DNA from: Rhodopirellula sp. | GTDB lineage: Bacteria; Planctomycetota; Planctomycetia; Pirellulales; Thermoguttaceae | NCBI GenBank assembly: GCA_012728855.1 | Contig: JAAYEH010000721.1 | Coordinates: 1-41,028, forward strand | DNA: 41,028 nt | Direction: 5' to 3' | Shown here: in pieces, positions 1 to 9,656 of the stretch | Layout of the letters: each line of letters starts with the position of its first letter | Numbering within the stretch: position 1 is the stretch's first letter | Notes under the pieces: generated by a model | Databases searched by the model: none | Seen by the model: only the letters and a program-made list of their open reading frames with translations | What the model was told of the DNA's origin: nothing | Position numbers and translations under genes: made by a program

Positions 1-1
1 C

Positions 2-2452
2 GCCCATGGGGGCGCGGCCAGCGTGCGTTTCGACAAGCGCACCGCGGAAACCCTCTTCTGGATCAGCCGGACGGTCATGATCAACCAGAAGAAGGCCGCT
101 CCGCTGGTCGTCCGCGGCTGGAGCAAGGCGGAAGGGGTCACCGGCACGAAAGGAGCGGAGTATTCCGTTTGGGTTGACCTCCAATACAACGACGGCACTT
201 CGCTCTGGGGCCAACGGGCCATGTTCGACGTGGGAACGCATGACTGGCAGCGGGCCGAGCAGCCCATCGTCGTCGCCAAACCGGTGAAGCTCGCCACCAT
301 CAACGTGCTGTTCCGCGGCGGCGCGACCGGCACCGTTTGGTTTGACGACATTTCGCTCGCCGAGTTGGAGTTTGACGGCAGCGCCGTCTTCGAAAGCGGA
401 CCGGTCGCGACGATCGGCGGCGGCGCCGCTGCAAAATCGGTGCCAGTTGCGGCATGCGCCACGGGCGAGGGCCTGCTCTTGGGCTTCGGCCCGCGCGGCG
501 ACCTGGCCGAGTTGGCCTCAAACGGCAAGTCGATCATCGGCCTTCCGATTGGTGGATTCTGGATCTGCGATGTCGCTCGCGGCGGGCCCTGGTTCCGCAT
601 GCTTGGCGAGGCTCGGCAGGACGGCAAGGGGGTTCGTCTTGCGGCGGAGGAAGCGGCGGCCGGCCTCAAGCTGGAAGCCCGCATCGAGCCTGGTGCGCAG
701 ACCATCGACATTGCCGCAACCGTGCAGGACACGTCGGGCGCGGATCGGGCGGTTACCGTCTGCTTTGTCTTGCCCCTGGCGGCTGCGCCGCGCGTCTGGC
801 ACGATGATATCCTGCGGAGCACACCGGTGGTTCCGGGATCGGAATATCGAAACGCGCAGTCCTGGCCGGCCGGCGCCGCGATGTCGGCCTATCCTTTTTC
901 CTCGCTCACCTCCGACGACTTGGGCCTCGCGCTGGCCGCGCCGATGGATTGCCCCCGCGTGTGCCGCTTTGTCTACAACTCCTGGCTGAATGTTTTCTAT
1001 GCGGCTCACGACTTCGGCCTGGCCAAGGAGCCGAGAAAATTCCCGTCGTCGGCCGATTTCCGCCTCTCACTCTACCGGCACGAATCGGAGTGGGGGTTCC
1101 GCGCGGCGGCCGAGGCCTACTACGACCGTTTTCCGCAGTTCTTCCAGCAGCGGCTCAAACGGGGCGGCACCTGGATGGCCTTTGCCGACATCAGCAAGGT
1201 CGAAGGCTGGGATGATTTCGGATTCGCCTACGACGAGTTGGGCGGGGACTATCGCGCGTTTGACGACGCTCACGGCATCGCCAGCTTTCACTACATCGAG
1301 CCGATGACTCATTGGCTGGCGATGGACAAGAAGTACCCACGTACGTATGAAGGGGCCATGCAGGCCCTGGCCGACGCAGGCGATTCACCCCGCCCGGCAC
1401 TGGCCCGCCTTGCCAAAACCACCCGCCGCTCGGCTGTCTTTACCGCGGAAGGCCGCTACGATTTGTCGGTCCAGAACCAATCGTGGTGCGATGGCGCCGT
1501 TTTTACGTTGAACCCCGACCCGAACCTGCCCGAAGACTCCGACTGCCCGGTCAACAAGGCGCACCTCGGCTACAATGCCTCCTGGGCGGAAAAGAACCTG
1601 GGCAAGAATGCGGGCGGCGGCCTTCACGGCGTCTACATCGATTCCATGCCCAACTGGGGCGATGTGCGCAACTGGCGGCGCGAACACTGGCACTCAGTCG
1701 ACGTGCCGCTCACGTTCGATCCGCTCTCGAAAAAGCCGGTGCTGTTGCAGATCTTTTCCACCTGGCAATTCACGAAATGGGTTGCCGACGATGTCCACGC
1801 CCGCGGCGGCGTGATGCACGGCAACGGCGGCGCCATGTGGCCTTACTTCCCCGGGCTGCTCGACGTCACCGGCCAGGAAACCGGCAATGTTCTCTCGGAG
1901 GAGGCGATGGCCCGTGCCCGCACCCTGCTTCGCAACAAGCCGTACTCGCCGCTGATGAACACGCGGTTCGACTCGATGGGGCCCGAAGTGGTCGAAGATT
2001 ACTTCCACAAGAGCCTCGTCTGGGACATTTTTCCCAGCTTCTTCAACGGCGCGTATATGCAAGACGGCGAGTGGGTCCGAGTTCATTACTTCCAGGATCC
2101 GAAATTCTACAATCGCGACCGCCACCTCTTCCGCCAGTTCATTCCGGTTCTGCGGCGGCTCTTCGATGCCGGGTGGCAGCCGGTGACCCGCGCTCGTTCC
2201 CAGCCGCGGCAGGTCCGGGTGGAACGCTACGGCGCCGGCGGAGAAGTGCTCTTCGCGCTATACAATGGATCCGCATCGCCGCTGGATGCTCGGATCACCA
2301 TCGAGGCTGAGTCGCTCGATCTGACTCACACCAGGGAGGCTACCACTTTGCTCGCCGGCGCCAAAGTTGCCTGCCGGCCCGACGGAAAGTCGCTCGAAGT
2401 GACCGTGCCGTTGGGCGCCGGGAAAGCGGAGGTCGTGCAGTTGAGCCGCTGA
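2..2452 (+). CDS. Large glycoside-hydrolase-like protein, 5' end outside the window
   Basis: The reading frame is open from the first bases, so the true start lies upstream; the GTG at 23 is only the first internal start codon. About 816 residues are visible. The first ~115 read as a beta-sandwich carbohydrate-binding module, ending in a segment with VWFDDISL typical of CBM_4_9-like folds. The middle and C-terminal parts look like a TIM-barrel glycosidase: an Asp in VYIDSM near visible residue 545 could be catalytic, followed by a Trp/His-rich stretch and the HGNGGAMWPYFPG segment. The last ~80 residues look like a beta domain. I cannot assign a GH family. It converges on the next gene, 61 bp away. 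Secretion is likely by analogy with its neighbours but the signal peptide is not in view. Substrate unknown. Confidence 0.7.
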   Translation, partial: AHGGAASVRFDKRTAETLFWISRTVMINQKKAAPLVVRGWSKAEGVTGTKGAEYSVWVDLQYNDGTSLWGQRAMFDVGTHDWQRAEQPIVVAKPVKLATINVLFRGGATGTVWFDDISLAELEFDGSAVFESGPVATIGGGAAAKSVPVAACATGEGLLLGFGPRGDLAELASNGKSIIGLPIGGFWICDVARGGPWFRMLGEARQDGKGVRLAAEEAAAGLKLEARIEPGAQTIDIAATVQDTSGADRAVTVCFVLPLAAAPRVWHDDILRSTPVVPGSEYRNAQSWPAGAAMSAYPFSSLTSDDLGLALAAPMDCPRVCRFVYNSWLNVFYAAHDFGLAKEPRKFPSSADFRLSLYRHESEWGFRAAAEAYYDRFPQFFQQRLKRGGTWMAFADISKVEGWDDFGFAYDELGGDYRAFDDAHGIASFHYIEPMTHWLAMDKKYPRTYEGAMQALADAGDSPRPALARLAKTTRRSAVFTAEGRYDLSVQNQSWCDGAVFTLNPDPNLPEDSDCPVNKAHLGYNASWAEKNLGKNAGGGLHGVYIDSMPNWGDVRNWRREHWHSVDVPLTFDPLSKKPVLLQIFSTWQFTKWVADDVHARGGVMHGNGGAMWPYFPGLLDVTGQETGNVLSEEAMARARTLLRNKPYSPLMNTRFDSMGPEVVEDYFHKSLVWDIFPSFFNGAYMQDGEWVRVHYFQDPKFYNRDRHLFRQFIPVLRRLFDAGWQPVTRARSQPRQVRVERYGAGGEVLFALYNGSASPLDARITIEAESLDLTHTREATTLLAGAKVACRPDGKSLEVTVPLGAGKAEVVQLSR

Positions 2453-2513
2453 GCCGGCGTGCGAGCCGCGCCTTTCCGGTGCGGCCTCTTGCCGCCTTCA
2501 CGGATGGGTCTGC

Positions 2514-5318
2514 TTACTTCACTCGAAGCACCCGGTATCGCCACGCCGGCACCGACAGGGTGAGTTTGCCGCGCTCCACTTTGAGCGTTTCCTCGCCTAG
2601 CGCATCCCACACCCGAGGCTCAGCGCTCGCCGCGAGCTTTGCCACGTCGAGCAGGAGCTGCGGCCGGCGGTCCTCGTCGGAGAGATTGCTGACTACGATC
2701 AAAGCGCCATGGTCCGGAAGCGTCCACACCGACGCATAGGCGTTTGGCTTTCCCAATTCGGGCGTCAGCGAACCTGAGGGGGATCCTGCGATCGCGACAA
2801 GCTCTCGGTTGTTCCAATACCCGTGCATGGTCGCCCGGCTGATGGGAAACTCGTCATGCACCTTCCACAGCGCCGAGATGCGATCCAGCGCATCCGGGGC
2901 ACCGGGGCGGATCAGCACTCCGTGCAACAGCGTGTAGGCCAACACGTCCTTGGCGTAGTACGGCATGCCGTCATACACCAGGAACTCCGACGGCACGCCC
3001 CACTGCCGGCCCATGAATTCGGTGCGGAAGGCGTCCATGGGCAGAATGTCGAGAGTTTTTGCCGGCGGCTTGATCGTGTCGATCTGCTCTCCGCCCCAGC
3101 TCGTGGTTCCCCAGGCCAGCGTGGGGATCACCATGACGGTCGAGTTGTGGATATTGAGCTGCCCCTCCGGTTTGCGCCGGCGAGTGAGCACGTAGAGCCG
3201 TTTCATGAAATCGCGCGTGGCGAAAATGTCGTAGGTTGGCCGGCGCGAGCCGTTCGGCGCATCGTAGCCGCAGCCGTGCAGCTTGTTCGCGCAGGGCATC
3301 GGCCATTCCGGCCCATCGAGATACCAGCCGTCGTTGCCGAACTCATCGATCGTCTTTGCCAGGTGGTGGAGGCAGAAGTCCTTGAAGGGGCTGTTCCAGC
3401 AGCCGTAGTAGGCACGCTGCGGAGGCTGCCGCGTGTAGGCGCCGGACCGGGGCTCGGTGAGGAACTCCTTATGGTAGTGCTCCCATTCGGGACAGTTGTC
3501 GGCAAATTGCCGCGACATGTAGAGCAGCAGGTTGAGCTTTTTCGCGTGCAGGCCATCCACCAGGCTGCGCAGCCGAGGCCGGTCGGCGTCGGTAACGCGA
3601 GGATAGGACTGATAGGGCACCCAGTGCTCGTGGAAACAGATGGTTCGGACCCCCAGCCGCGCCAGTTGCTCCGGCAGGCTCTCCTCGAGGCCAGGCTCCC
3701 AGGACGGCGCCAGCCCGAACTTGCCCGACGTGAACCGGAGCCAAGCGTCCGCCTTGCCGACCGGCGGCGCGGAAGCGGCCGGCGGGGCTGCTCCGGCGCC
3801 CCCCTCTCCGTTGCTATAGTCATCGAAGTGATCCAGCAGCAGCGTCTCGGCATTGGGCTCGAAGGGCCGATCCGCCTCATCCGGAGCCCGAGCCACCTTC
3901 AGGATCCGCACCTCGTCGATGGCGGCCAGCGCGCCGTCTCCGCCGATGCGGATCGTCGCCCGTTCCAATGGGGCCGCCAGAAAGCCTCGATTCGGCGACT
4001 GCGAGACGAGCTTGCCATCCAGGTAGAGCCGAAGGTGCTCGTTGTCCCAACTCATGCCGATATGATGCCACTGGCCCGCTTTCCAATCGAAACGGTAGCC
4101 AGGGTTGTCGGTGACGACGCCGTCAGTGCGCGCCCATGCCACCAGTCCCTGCTCCGTGCCGTTCCAGTACAAGCCGTAATTGCTGCCGGCCTGCCCCGGG
4201 CTGAGTTCGACCGTGAACAACTCGCGATTGCCTTGCCAGGTCCGCTCGGCAAAGGGCAGTTGTCGCTCGCTGTCGACCGCCGGCCGGTACCAGCACTCGA
4301 AGGTGCCCTCTTCCCTTCGAATGTGGCCGGCGGCGGGATAGACGATCTTGCCGCCGCCGGCGACGGCCCGCAGCTTTTCCAGGCCATAGCTGCCGTGATG
4401 CACGATGCGGTAGTCCCATACCGTCTTCTCCGGCTGTTTCACCGGAGTTGCCTGGAAGCCGAAGGTGAAGTGGAGCGGCTGCTCGATTCGCGTTTGCCCG
4501 GTGATGAGGCGGCACTTTAGGACCGTTGCCGCGGGCGTACGCTCGATCGTCAAGGCGTTCTCGTTGTCCAGGGGAAACCAGTTTCGGTCGCTCTCGCAAA
4601 ACCACGCCAGGCCACGATCCTCATCGCCCAGCCAGACGAAAGGCTTGAACGGACTCTTCCAGCCATCCTGCGGCAGGTAGCCGCTATTAGCTACGCTCCC
4701 CCAGCGTCCGGGAAAGTGGTAGAGATAGCGGGCGTACTGCGGCTTGAGCGGGATCTCGAGGGTGAGTTCGTCGACGGCCACCGCCCCCTGCGATGGCGCG
4801 AGGATGAGATCGCAGCGGATCATGCCGTCATACTCGACGGTTGTCTCGCCGGAAAGCACCAGCCCCGCCGCCTTGGACTGCCCGGAAAGAACTGCCTGCG
4901 GCGGCTTCTGCTCGCGGACGCGCGGCGGATCTCCGGTCCAGGAAAGGACTGTGTTCTGCGACCGCCCGGTCAAACAAATCGGGCCGGCCAGAACACTGGC
5001 GCCGTGGGCCGAGATTTCCGAAGGGAGCGGTCCCTGCTCGAAACCGTAGGTGCGGCCCCAGCAGCGCACATGGCTCCCTTCAACGCCCACCGACGTCCAG
5101 GGCGCCGGCACGTCCTCAGTCAGACCTTCCTTTGTCCCCAGCCACTCCGGGCGCAGCGCGGCCTCGCCGCGCGACGAGCGGTCGCGGGCAGCCGTTTGCT
5201 GGGCATCGACCAGATCCGCAGCACTGCTTGCCTGCAGGCCGGTCAACGTTTGCCAGGTAGTGAAATCGCCCATCAACAGGGCTGCCGACACGGCGGCAAC
5301 AAAAGACGCTGGATACAT
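2514..5318 (-). CDS. Secreted LamG-domain glycoside-hydrolase-like protein
   Basis: 934 residues. The ATG at 5318 is chosen over upstream in-frame starts because GGAG sits seven bases before it and it opens a plausible N-terminal export signal (MYPASFVAAVSAALLMG). Residues ~320-480 form a LamG/concanavalin-like sandwich, recognisable from GTFECWYRP, WHHIGMSWD and LYLDGKLV. It is inserted between an N-terminal beta-rich region and a C-terminal TIM-barrel-like region that contains GWYLDGPEW near residue 664, where the Asp is a candidate catalytic residue. The end reads as a beta-sandwich. The architecture resembles the glycoside-hydrolase-like proteins with DUF-type barrels common in Planctomycetes and Verrucomicrobia. 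Activity and substrate cannot be told from sequence. It may share a polysaccharide with the GH51 enzyme and sulfatase further along. Confidence 0.75.
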   Translation of the reverse strand: MYPASFVAAVSAALLMGDFTTWQTLTGLQASSAADLVDAQQTAARDRSSRGEAALRPEWLGTKEGLTEDVPAPWTSVGVEGSHVRCWGRTYGFEQGPLPSEISAHGASVLAGPICLTGRSQNTVLSWTGDPPRVREQKPPQAVLSGQSKAAGLVLSGETTVEYDGMIRCDLILAPSQGAVAVDELTLEIPLKPQYARYLYHFPGRWGSVANSGYLPQDGWKSPFKPFVWLGDEDRGLAWFCESDRNWFPLDNENALTIERTPAATVLKCRLITGQTRIEQPLHFTFGFQATPVKQPEKTVWDYRIVHHGSYGLEKLRAVAGGGKIVYPAAGHIRREEGTFECWYRPAVDSERQLPFAERTWQGNRELFTVELSPGQAGSNYGLYWNGTEQGLVAWARTDGVVTDNPGYRFDWKAGQWHHIGMSWDNEHLRLYLDGKLVSQSPNRGFLAAPLERATIRIGGDGALAAIDEVRILKVARAPDEADRPFEPNAETLLLDHFDDYSNGEGGAGAAPPAASAPPVGKADAWLRFTSGKFGLAPSWEPGLEESLPEQLARLGVRTICFHEHWVPYQSYPRVTDADRPRLRSLVDGLHAKKLNLLLYMSRQFADNCPEWEHYHKEFLTEPRSGAYTRQPPQRAYYGCWNSPFKDFCLHHLAKTIDEFGNDGWYLDGPEWPMPCANKLHGCGYDAPNGSRRPTYDIFATRDFMKRLYVLTRRRKPEGQLNIHNSTVMVIPTLAWGTTSWGGEQIDTIKPPAKTLDILPMDAFRTEFMGRQWGVPSEFLVYDGMPYYAKDVLAYTLLHGVLIRPGAPDALDRISALWKVHDEFPISRATMHGYWNNRELVAIAGSPSGSLTPELGKPNAYASVWTLPDHGALIVVSNLSDEDRRPQLLLDVAKLAASAEPRVWDALGEETLKVERGKLTLSVPAWRYRVLRVK

Positions 5319-5507
5319 CGGGTGCTCCTTTCGAAATGTCGGGCAGCGGTGGCTCCCAAGCGCCCGGAACCGTGGCCCGTCGCCGGCGGTCAACTGTATT
5401 CCTCGGGTTGCTGGTGCAGCAGGGTTACACTGGGCGCGATGGCGGCTATGCGGAACGACCAAGCTCGGTGCGAAGTATGCAACAAGGGGGCGGCTGCTGC
5501 ATCTATC

Positions 5508-7766
5508 TTAGCTGCCTGCATTCCCCAGAACGGCCCGCTCGATTCTTTCCTGCTCTTCTTCCTCCGTCGACTTCGGATGAGGCAGGCGTTCGAACCACAT
5601 CACCAGCGCCGCGGCCAACGCGCCGGCGGAGACAACGACGGGCCAGCAGTAGATGATTGCGCCCCCCTCGGAAACCTCCGCGATGCGTTGAAACCAAGGC
5701 AGACGTTCCAGAGCCGGTCCGGCGAACTGCATACTCAACAGCGCTAGGCCGTTGTGTACGAGATGGAAAAGTACGGAGGGAAGAAGGCTGCCGCTCTGAA
5801 CGGCAATCAAGCCAATGATCGTCCCGGTCAGCGAGGCAATCAGCGACTGCTGGAGGATGCCGTGCGTCAGGCCGAAGAAAATGGCTGTGAAAACGATCGC
5901 CCGCCACTTGTGCCCCAAGTGCCGGAAACCGGAGAGAATAAAACCACGGAAGGCCAATTCTTCGCAAATCGCCGGCACCAGAGCCATCACGATCAGAACC
6001 TGCCAGAACGGCGCGTCGCGGAAGACCCCTTCCAGCCCCTCGAGCGCCTGCTGCATGGAGTCGCTGACCGGATACAGTTTCATCACTGCCCATTGCAGCG
6101 CCGTCATGATCGGGTGCAGCGCCACGGCGAGCGCCGCCGCCGCCATTAACGACTTCCCTCGTGGACGGCTCAGCAATAAGGTTCTGACCGGACTGCTGGT
6201 GAATATCACCGTCATCAGCAGCGCGGGCGTGGCGATCACCACAAGCTGCGTCACGACCGTGGTCAATGCGAACTGCTGGAAATCGGCCGGCTGAGGCATC
6301 GCGAAGCTCATGAAGAACTTCACCACCAGGATCAGAACCCCGCAGAAGACGGCCGCGGCCGCGGTTGGGGTCGGCTGGCGATCCTGCATCAAATGGCGAA
6401 TCCACAGTCCCACGTCAAGTCGCTCGCTTTCGCGGAAGAGAACCGACTCGGAGTTGAACTGCTCCACGGCCCAGCGGATCGCCAGGTAACAGCAAGCCAG
6501 CGTGACGACGACAACCGGCGGGGCAAACTGGAGGGCCGACCAATAGTTGCCCTCCAAGGCAGCGCGAAGCAAGAGCACCATCCCACTCACCGGAATCAGA
6601 CTGTTGCCCAAGGTCAGTTCCACTCCCGAGGACATCGGCAGCACGGCCAACGGCATGGTCACCAGCAGCAGCGGCATGAGGTAGTACTGGCCCTCTTTGG
6701 TGCTGCGAGCAAACGCCGCCAGCGCCAGGCACAACGCGCTGAATAGCGCCGATACAGGCACCAATGCCAGCGTGAGCCAAACCAGGGCGATCGCCGGCGG
6801 CGGTCCCAATCCGGGAAGCTTCGAGAGCACCAGCCATCCAGTGATGCCGATGCTCACCAGGTTCAAGACGGCTGTAATCATGCTGAAGAGCATGATAGTC
6901 AACAGCTTGCCGACCACGATTTCGCTGCGTTCGGCGGGGCTGCTCAGCAGCGTCTCCAGCGTGCCGCGCTCTTTTTCGCCGGCGCATAGGTCGACGGCCG
7001 GATAAAACGCTCCCGTCATGGCCCAGATCAACAGGAGGACCGGAAAAATCTTCGACCACACGGCGGCGCCCTGCAGGCCGGTCTGGTCGGCCACGTCGAC
7101 CATTTCCACCTCGAACGGCTTGGTAACCTCCGCGGGAACGCCGCTCGCTTCGAGGTTCGTTTCGCCGATTCGTTCCTTCCAGCGGCGGAGCAGTTCGCTG
7201 AGGCGGACGAATGCAATCTGGGACTTCTCATTGGCCGTGTTGTAGATGATATCCGGGCTGGGAATCTGCAGCGGAACCTCGATCTCGGCCGAATCGGTAT
7301 CACTGGCCTTTCGCCGGGCACGCTCCTCGATGGCGTCTCGAAACGCCTCGAGCCGGTCAGCGAAATCGGCAGGAAAGTAGAGAGCGGCGTCGTACTCGCC
7401 GGCGATCACCGCGCTGCGGGCTTGCTCCTGCGAGTAGACGAGGAGGGAAGCGGCCTCGTCCCGCTGCCGAGGTTCCACAGAGGCGAATTCCACCTCGATC
7501 AAGCCGATCTTTGCCGGGTCGGTGAACAGTTCCAAAGCGAAGCGGTCGTCCTCGAACAGCGGCGGCAGGCCCACCGGATCCCGGGCGCCGACCACCAGCA
7601 CACGAATCGACTGCTCCTGCATGAACTGGGAAATCTGGAAAAACGTCATCCCCAACAACGGGTAGAGCAGAATTGGCAGCACCAGCACCACGAAGAGGGT
7701 TCGCCGGTCGCGGAGCTGGTCGCGGATCTCGCGGCTGAGGATCCAGCGGACGTTCTGCACGTTCAT
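5508..7766 (-). CDS. ABC-2 type permease fused to a CPBP (CAAX-type) intramembrane protease
   Basis: 752 residues. The N-terminal ~450 form a NatB-like ABC-2 permease: a first membrane helix at ~25-42, a long extracytoplasmic domain (~50-235), then a block of membrane helices with the conserved GEKERGTLETLLSSP segment at ~263-277. The C-terminal ~270 residues are a separate multi-helix CPBP/Abi domain with EELAFRGF (E602, E603, R607), FGLTHG (H635) and HLVHN (H668, H671), the glutamate/histidine set of that glutamic-type membrane protease family. The ATG at 7766 overlaps the stop of the ATPase gene as ATGA, implying coupled translation; a GTG nine bases upstream is an alternative. The cargo is unknown. 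The protease may clip a prenyl-like or membrane substrate exported by the same pump, but that is inference. Confidence 0.88.
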   Translation of the reverse strand: MNVQNVRWILSREIRDQLRDRRTLFVVLVLPILLYPLLGMTFFQISQFMQEQSIRVLVVGARDPVGLPPLFEDDRFALELFTDPAKIGLIEVEFASVEPRQRDEAASLLVYSQEQARSAVIAGEYDAALYFPADFADRLEAFRDAIEERARRKASDTDSAEIEVPLQIPSPDIIYNTANEKSQIAFVRLSELLRRWKERIGETNLEASGVPAEVTKPFEVEMVDVADQTGLQGAAVWSKIFPVLLLIWAMTGAFYPAVDLCAGEKERGTLETLLSSPAERSEIVVGKLLTIMLFSMITAVLNLVSIGITGWLVLSKLPGLGPPPAIALVWLTLALVPVSALFSALCLALAAFARSTKEGQYYLMPLLLVTMPLAVLPMSSGVELTLGNSLIPVSGMVLLLRAALEGNYWSALQFAPPVVVVTLACCYLAIRWAVEQFNSESVLFRESERLDVGLWIRHLMQDRQPTPTAAAAVFCGVLILVVKFFMSFAMPQPADFQQFALTTVVTQLVVIATPALLMTVIFTSSPVRTLLLSRPRGKSLMAAAALAVALHPIMTALQWAVMKLYPVSDSMQQALEGLEGVFRDAPFWQVLIVMALVPAICEELAFRGFILSGFRHLGHKWRAIVFTAIFFGLTHGILQQSLIASLTGTIIGLIAVQSGSLLPSVLFHLVHNGLALLSMQFAGPALERLPWFQRIAEVSEGGAIIYCWPVVVSAGALAAALVMWFERLPHPKSTEEEEQERIERAVLGNAGS

Positions 7767-8512
7767 GCCTGGCACCCATCGTGTCGGGAAATCAACTGGA
7801 AAAACAGCTCTTCAAGATCGTCTTCCTGGTACTTGTCGCGAAGCTCCGCCAGCGGGCCTTCCGCAAGAATGTGGCCGCGGTGGATGATCGCCACGCGGTC
7901 GCACAGCTTCTCCGCTTCGCGCATGATGTGCGTCGAAAACACTACGCACTTGCCGTGATCTCGCAGCTCCGCCACGGTGCTCAACAGAGCGCGCGCCACC
8001 AGCACGTCGAGCCCCGACGTGGCCTCGTCGAAGATCACCACCGGCGGATCGTGGACGATAGCCCGCGCGATGGAAACCTTTTGCTTCATGCCGGTCGACA
8101 TCTTTGCGCCCAGGCGGTCGCGAATCTCGTTCATCTGCAAGCGGTCGAAGAGCCGTTCCATGCGGGCGGTCAACTCATCCTGAGCGATGCCGTAGAGGCG
8201 GCCGAAATACTCCACCATCTCCCAGGCGGTCATGCGATCGTAGACGGCCGTGTTGGCCGACATGAAGCCGATCTGCCGCCGGACGAGCGACGGCTGAGTG
8301 ACGATGTCGCAGCCGTTGATCGTGGCCGTGCCCGCGGTGGGACGCAACAGGGTGCTCAAGAGCCGCAAAGCGGTCGTCTTGCCCGCGCCGTTGGGGCCCA
8401 GCAGGCCGTAGATCTGGCCCGCGGCGGCGCGGAAACTGACGCCGTCCAGCGCTATGAGCTTCCCCCGTTGCAGATCGGCATAGTGTTTGGTGAGGTTTTC
8501 AACACAAATCAT
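7763..8512 (-). CDS. ABC transporter ATP-binding protein, NatA-like
   Basis: 249 residues, normal length for a NatA/CcmA-type ATPase. The Walker A motif GPNGAGKT is at 39-46, the signature is the variant STGMKQK (~139), Walker B VVIFDE is at ~158-163 followed by ATSGLD, and a switch His sits in FSTHIMREAE. The STGMKQ signature is usual for the ABC-2/NatA branch. It overlaps the downstream permease by 4 bp and lies 37 bp after mqnC, so the four genes mqnA, mqnC, ATPase and permease are probably cotranscribed. It would energise the fused permease-protease. Substrate direction (export) follows from the family. Confidence 0.93.
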   Translation of the reverse strand: MICVENLTKHYADLQRGKLIALDGVSFRAAAGQIYGLLGPNGAGKTTALRLLSTLLRPTAGTATINGCDIVTQPSLVRRQIGFMSANTAVYDRMTAWEMVEYFGRLYGIAQDELTARMERLFDRLQMNEIRDRLGAKMSTGMKQKVSIARAIVHDPPVVIFDEATSGLDVLVARALLSTVAELRDHGKCVVFSTHIMREAEKLCDRVAIIHRGHILAEGPLAELRDKYQEDDLEELFFQLISRHDGCQA

Positions 8513-8549
8513 GGCAGTTTGGCAAGGCCCTCCAACACCTTATCGTAGC

Positions 8550-9656
8550 TTACCTTACGATCGTGTCTTGCGGGCGGGGCCACGATTCCTCCACGATCTG
8601 GTAGGAGACATTCCTTCGACGCGGGGTATAGCCGGCCTCCTCGATCCGCCGGCGGATCTCCCTCTCGGTCGTCCGAAAACTCGTTCCGGCCGCGGCCACG
8701 ACGTTCTCCTCGATCATCAGGCTCCCCATGTCGTTCGCCCCGAAACGCAGCGCCATTTGTCCGATCTGGAGGCCCTGCGTCACCCAACTCGCTTGCAGGT
8801 TGGCATAATTGTCGAGATAGAGCCGCGCCACCGCCAGCGTCTTCAGGTATTCAAACGCCCCTCGTTTGGGCAAATCCGCCAGCGCCGTATTTCCGGGTTG
8901 AAAGGTCCAGCAGATGAAAGCGGTGAATCCGCCGGTCTCATCCTGCAACCGGCGCAACCGATCCAGATGTTCGATCCGTTCTTCGAGGGTTTCCAGATGC
9001 CCGAACATCATCGTGGCGGTTCCTCGCCCGCCCATGCGGTGCCAGCGGCGGCAGACTTCGAGCCAGCCATCGGCGGAAACCTTGCATGAACTGACCGCCC
9101 CGCGGATCCGGTCGACGAGGATCTCCGCCCCGCCACCCGGCAGGCTGTCCAGGCCCGCGGCGCGGAGCCGAGCCAACACTTCCTCAATGCTCAACCGGGA
9201 AATCTGGCTCAAATGATGAACCTCCGGCGGGCTGAAGGCATGGATATTCACGCGAGGAAATCGCCGACGAATATCGCCGAGGAGGTCTTCGTACCACGGC
9301 AGATCCAATTCCGGGTTCATGCCGCCTTGCAAGAGAATCTGGTCGCCGCCCAAGGCGATCGTTTCCTCGATCTTTTGGTACAACTCCTCGCGCCGGATCA
9401 CGTAACCGTCGGGATCGCCGCGACGGCGAGAAAACGCGCAAAAGCGGCAGCCGCCGATGCAAATGTTGGTGTAGTTGATGTTGCGATCGATGTTGTAAGT
9501 GCGATAGGGCTCGGGATGCAGTCGCCGCGCGACGGCATCGGCCCCGCGACCCAGCAGCGCCAGGCGATCGGAAACCAGCAGCCGGAGCCCTTCCTCGGCC
9601 GTCAGACGCTGCCCAGCCACCGCTTTCTCAACGAGATAAGTGATCGGCGAAGACAA
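8550..9656 (-). CDS. mqnC: Cyclic dehypoxanthinyl futalosine synthase (radical SAM)
   Basis: 368 residues with the TTG start at 9656, chosen because GAGGGAGG ends six bases upstream; a TTG at 9677 is possible but lacks a site. A radical-SAM CX3CX2C cluster motif (C66, C70, C73, in NICIGGCRFC) follows NYTN. LGGDQILLQGGMNP and HAFSPPEV further along are typical of MqnC. The enzyme cyclises dehypoxanthine futalosine to the spiro cyclic form in the futalosine (alternative) menaquinone pathway, using S-adenosylmethionine and a [4Fe-4S] cluster in the cytoplasm. It overlaps the end of mqnA by 29 bp. MqnE is a related radical-SAM enzyme of the same pathway, but the ILLQGG and CAFSRR context favours MqnC. 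Confidence 0.93.
   Translation of the reverse strand: MSSPITYLVEKAVAGQRLTAEEGLRLLVSDRLALLGRGADAVARRLHPEPYRTYNIDRNINYTNICIGGCRFCAFSRRRGDPDGYVIRREELYQKIEETIALGGDQILLQGGMNPELDLPWYEDLLGDIRRRFPRVNIHAFSPPEVHHLSQISRLSIEEVLARLRAAGLDSLPGGGAEILVDRIRGAVSSCKVSADGWLEVCRRWHRMGGRGTATMMFGHLETLEERIEHLDRLRRLQDETGGFTAFICWTFQPGNTALADLPKRGAFEYLKTLAVARLYLDNYANLQASWVTQGLQIGQMALRFGANDMGSLMIEENVVAAAGTSFRTTEREIRRRIEEAGYTPRRRNVSYQIVEESWPRPQDTIVR

Noticed and set aside
2823..4520. 565-codon open frame on the plus strand
   Set aside because: It is the complement of the LamG-protein gene; it has no ribosome site, no recognisable domain and composition typical of an antisense frame in high-GC DNA.
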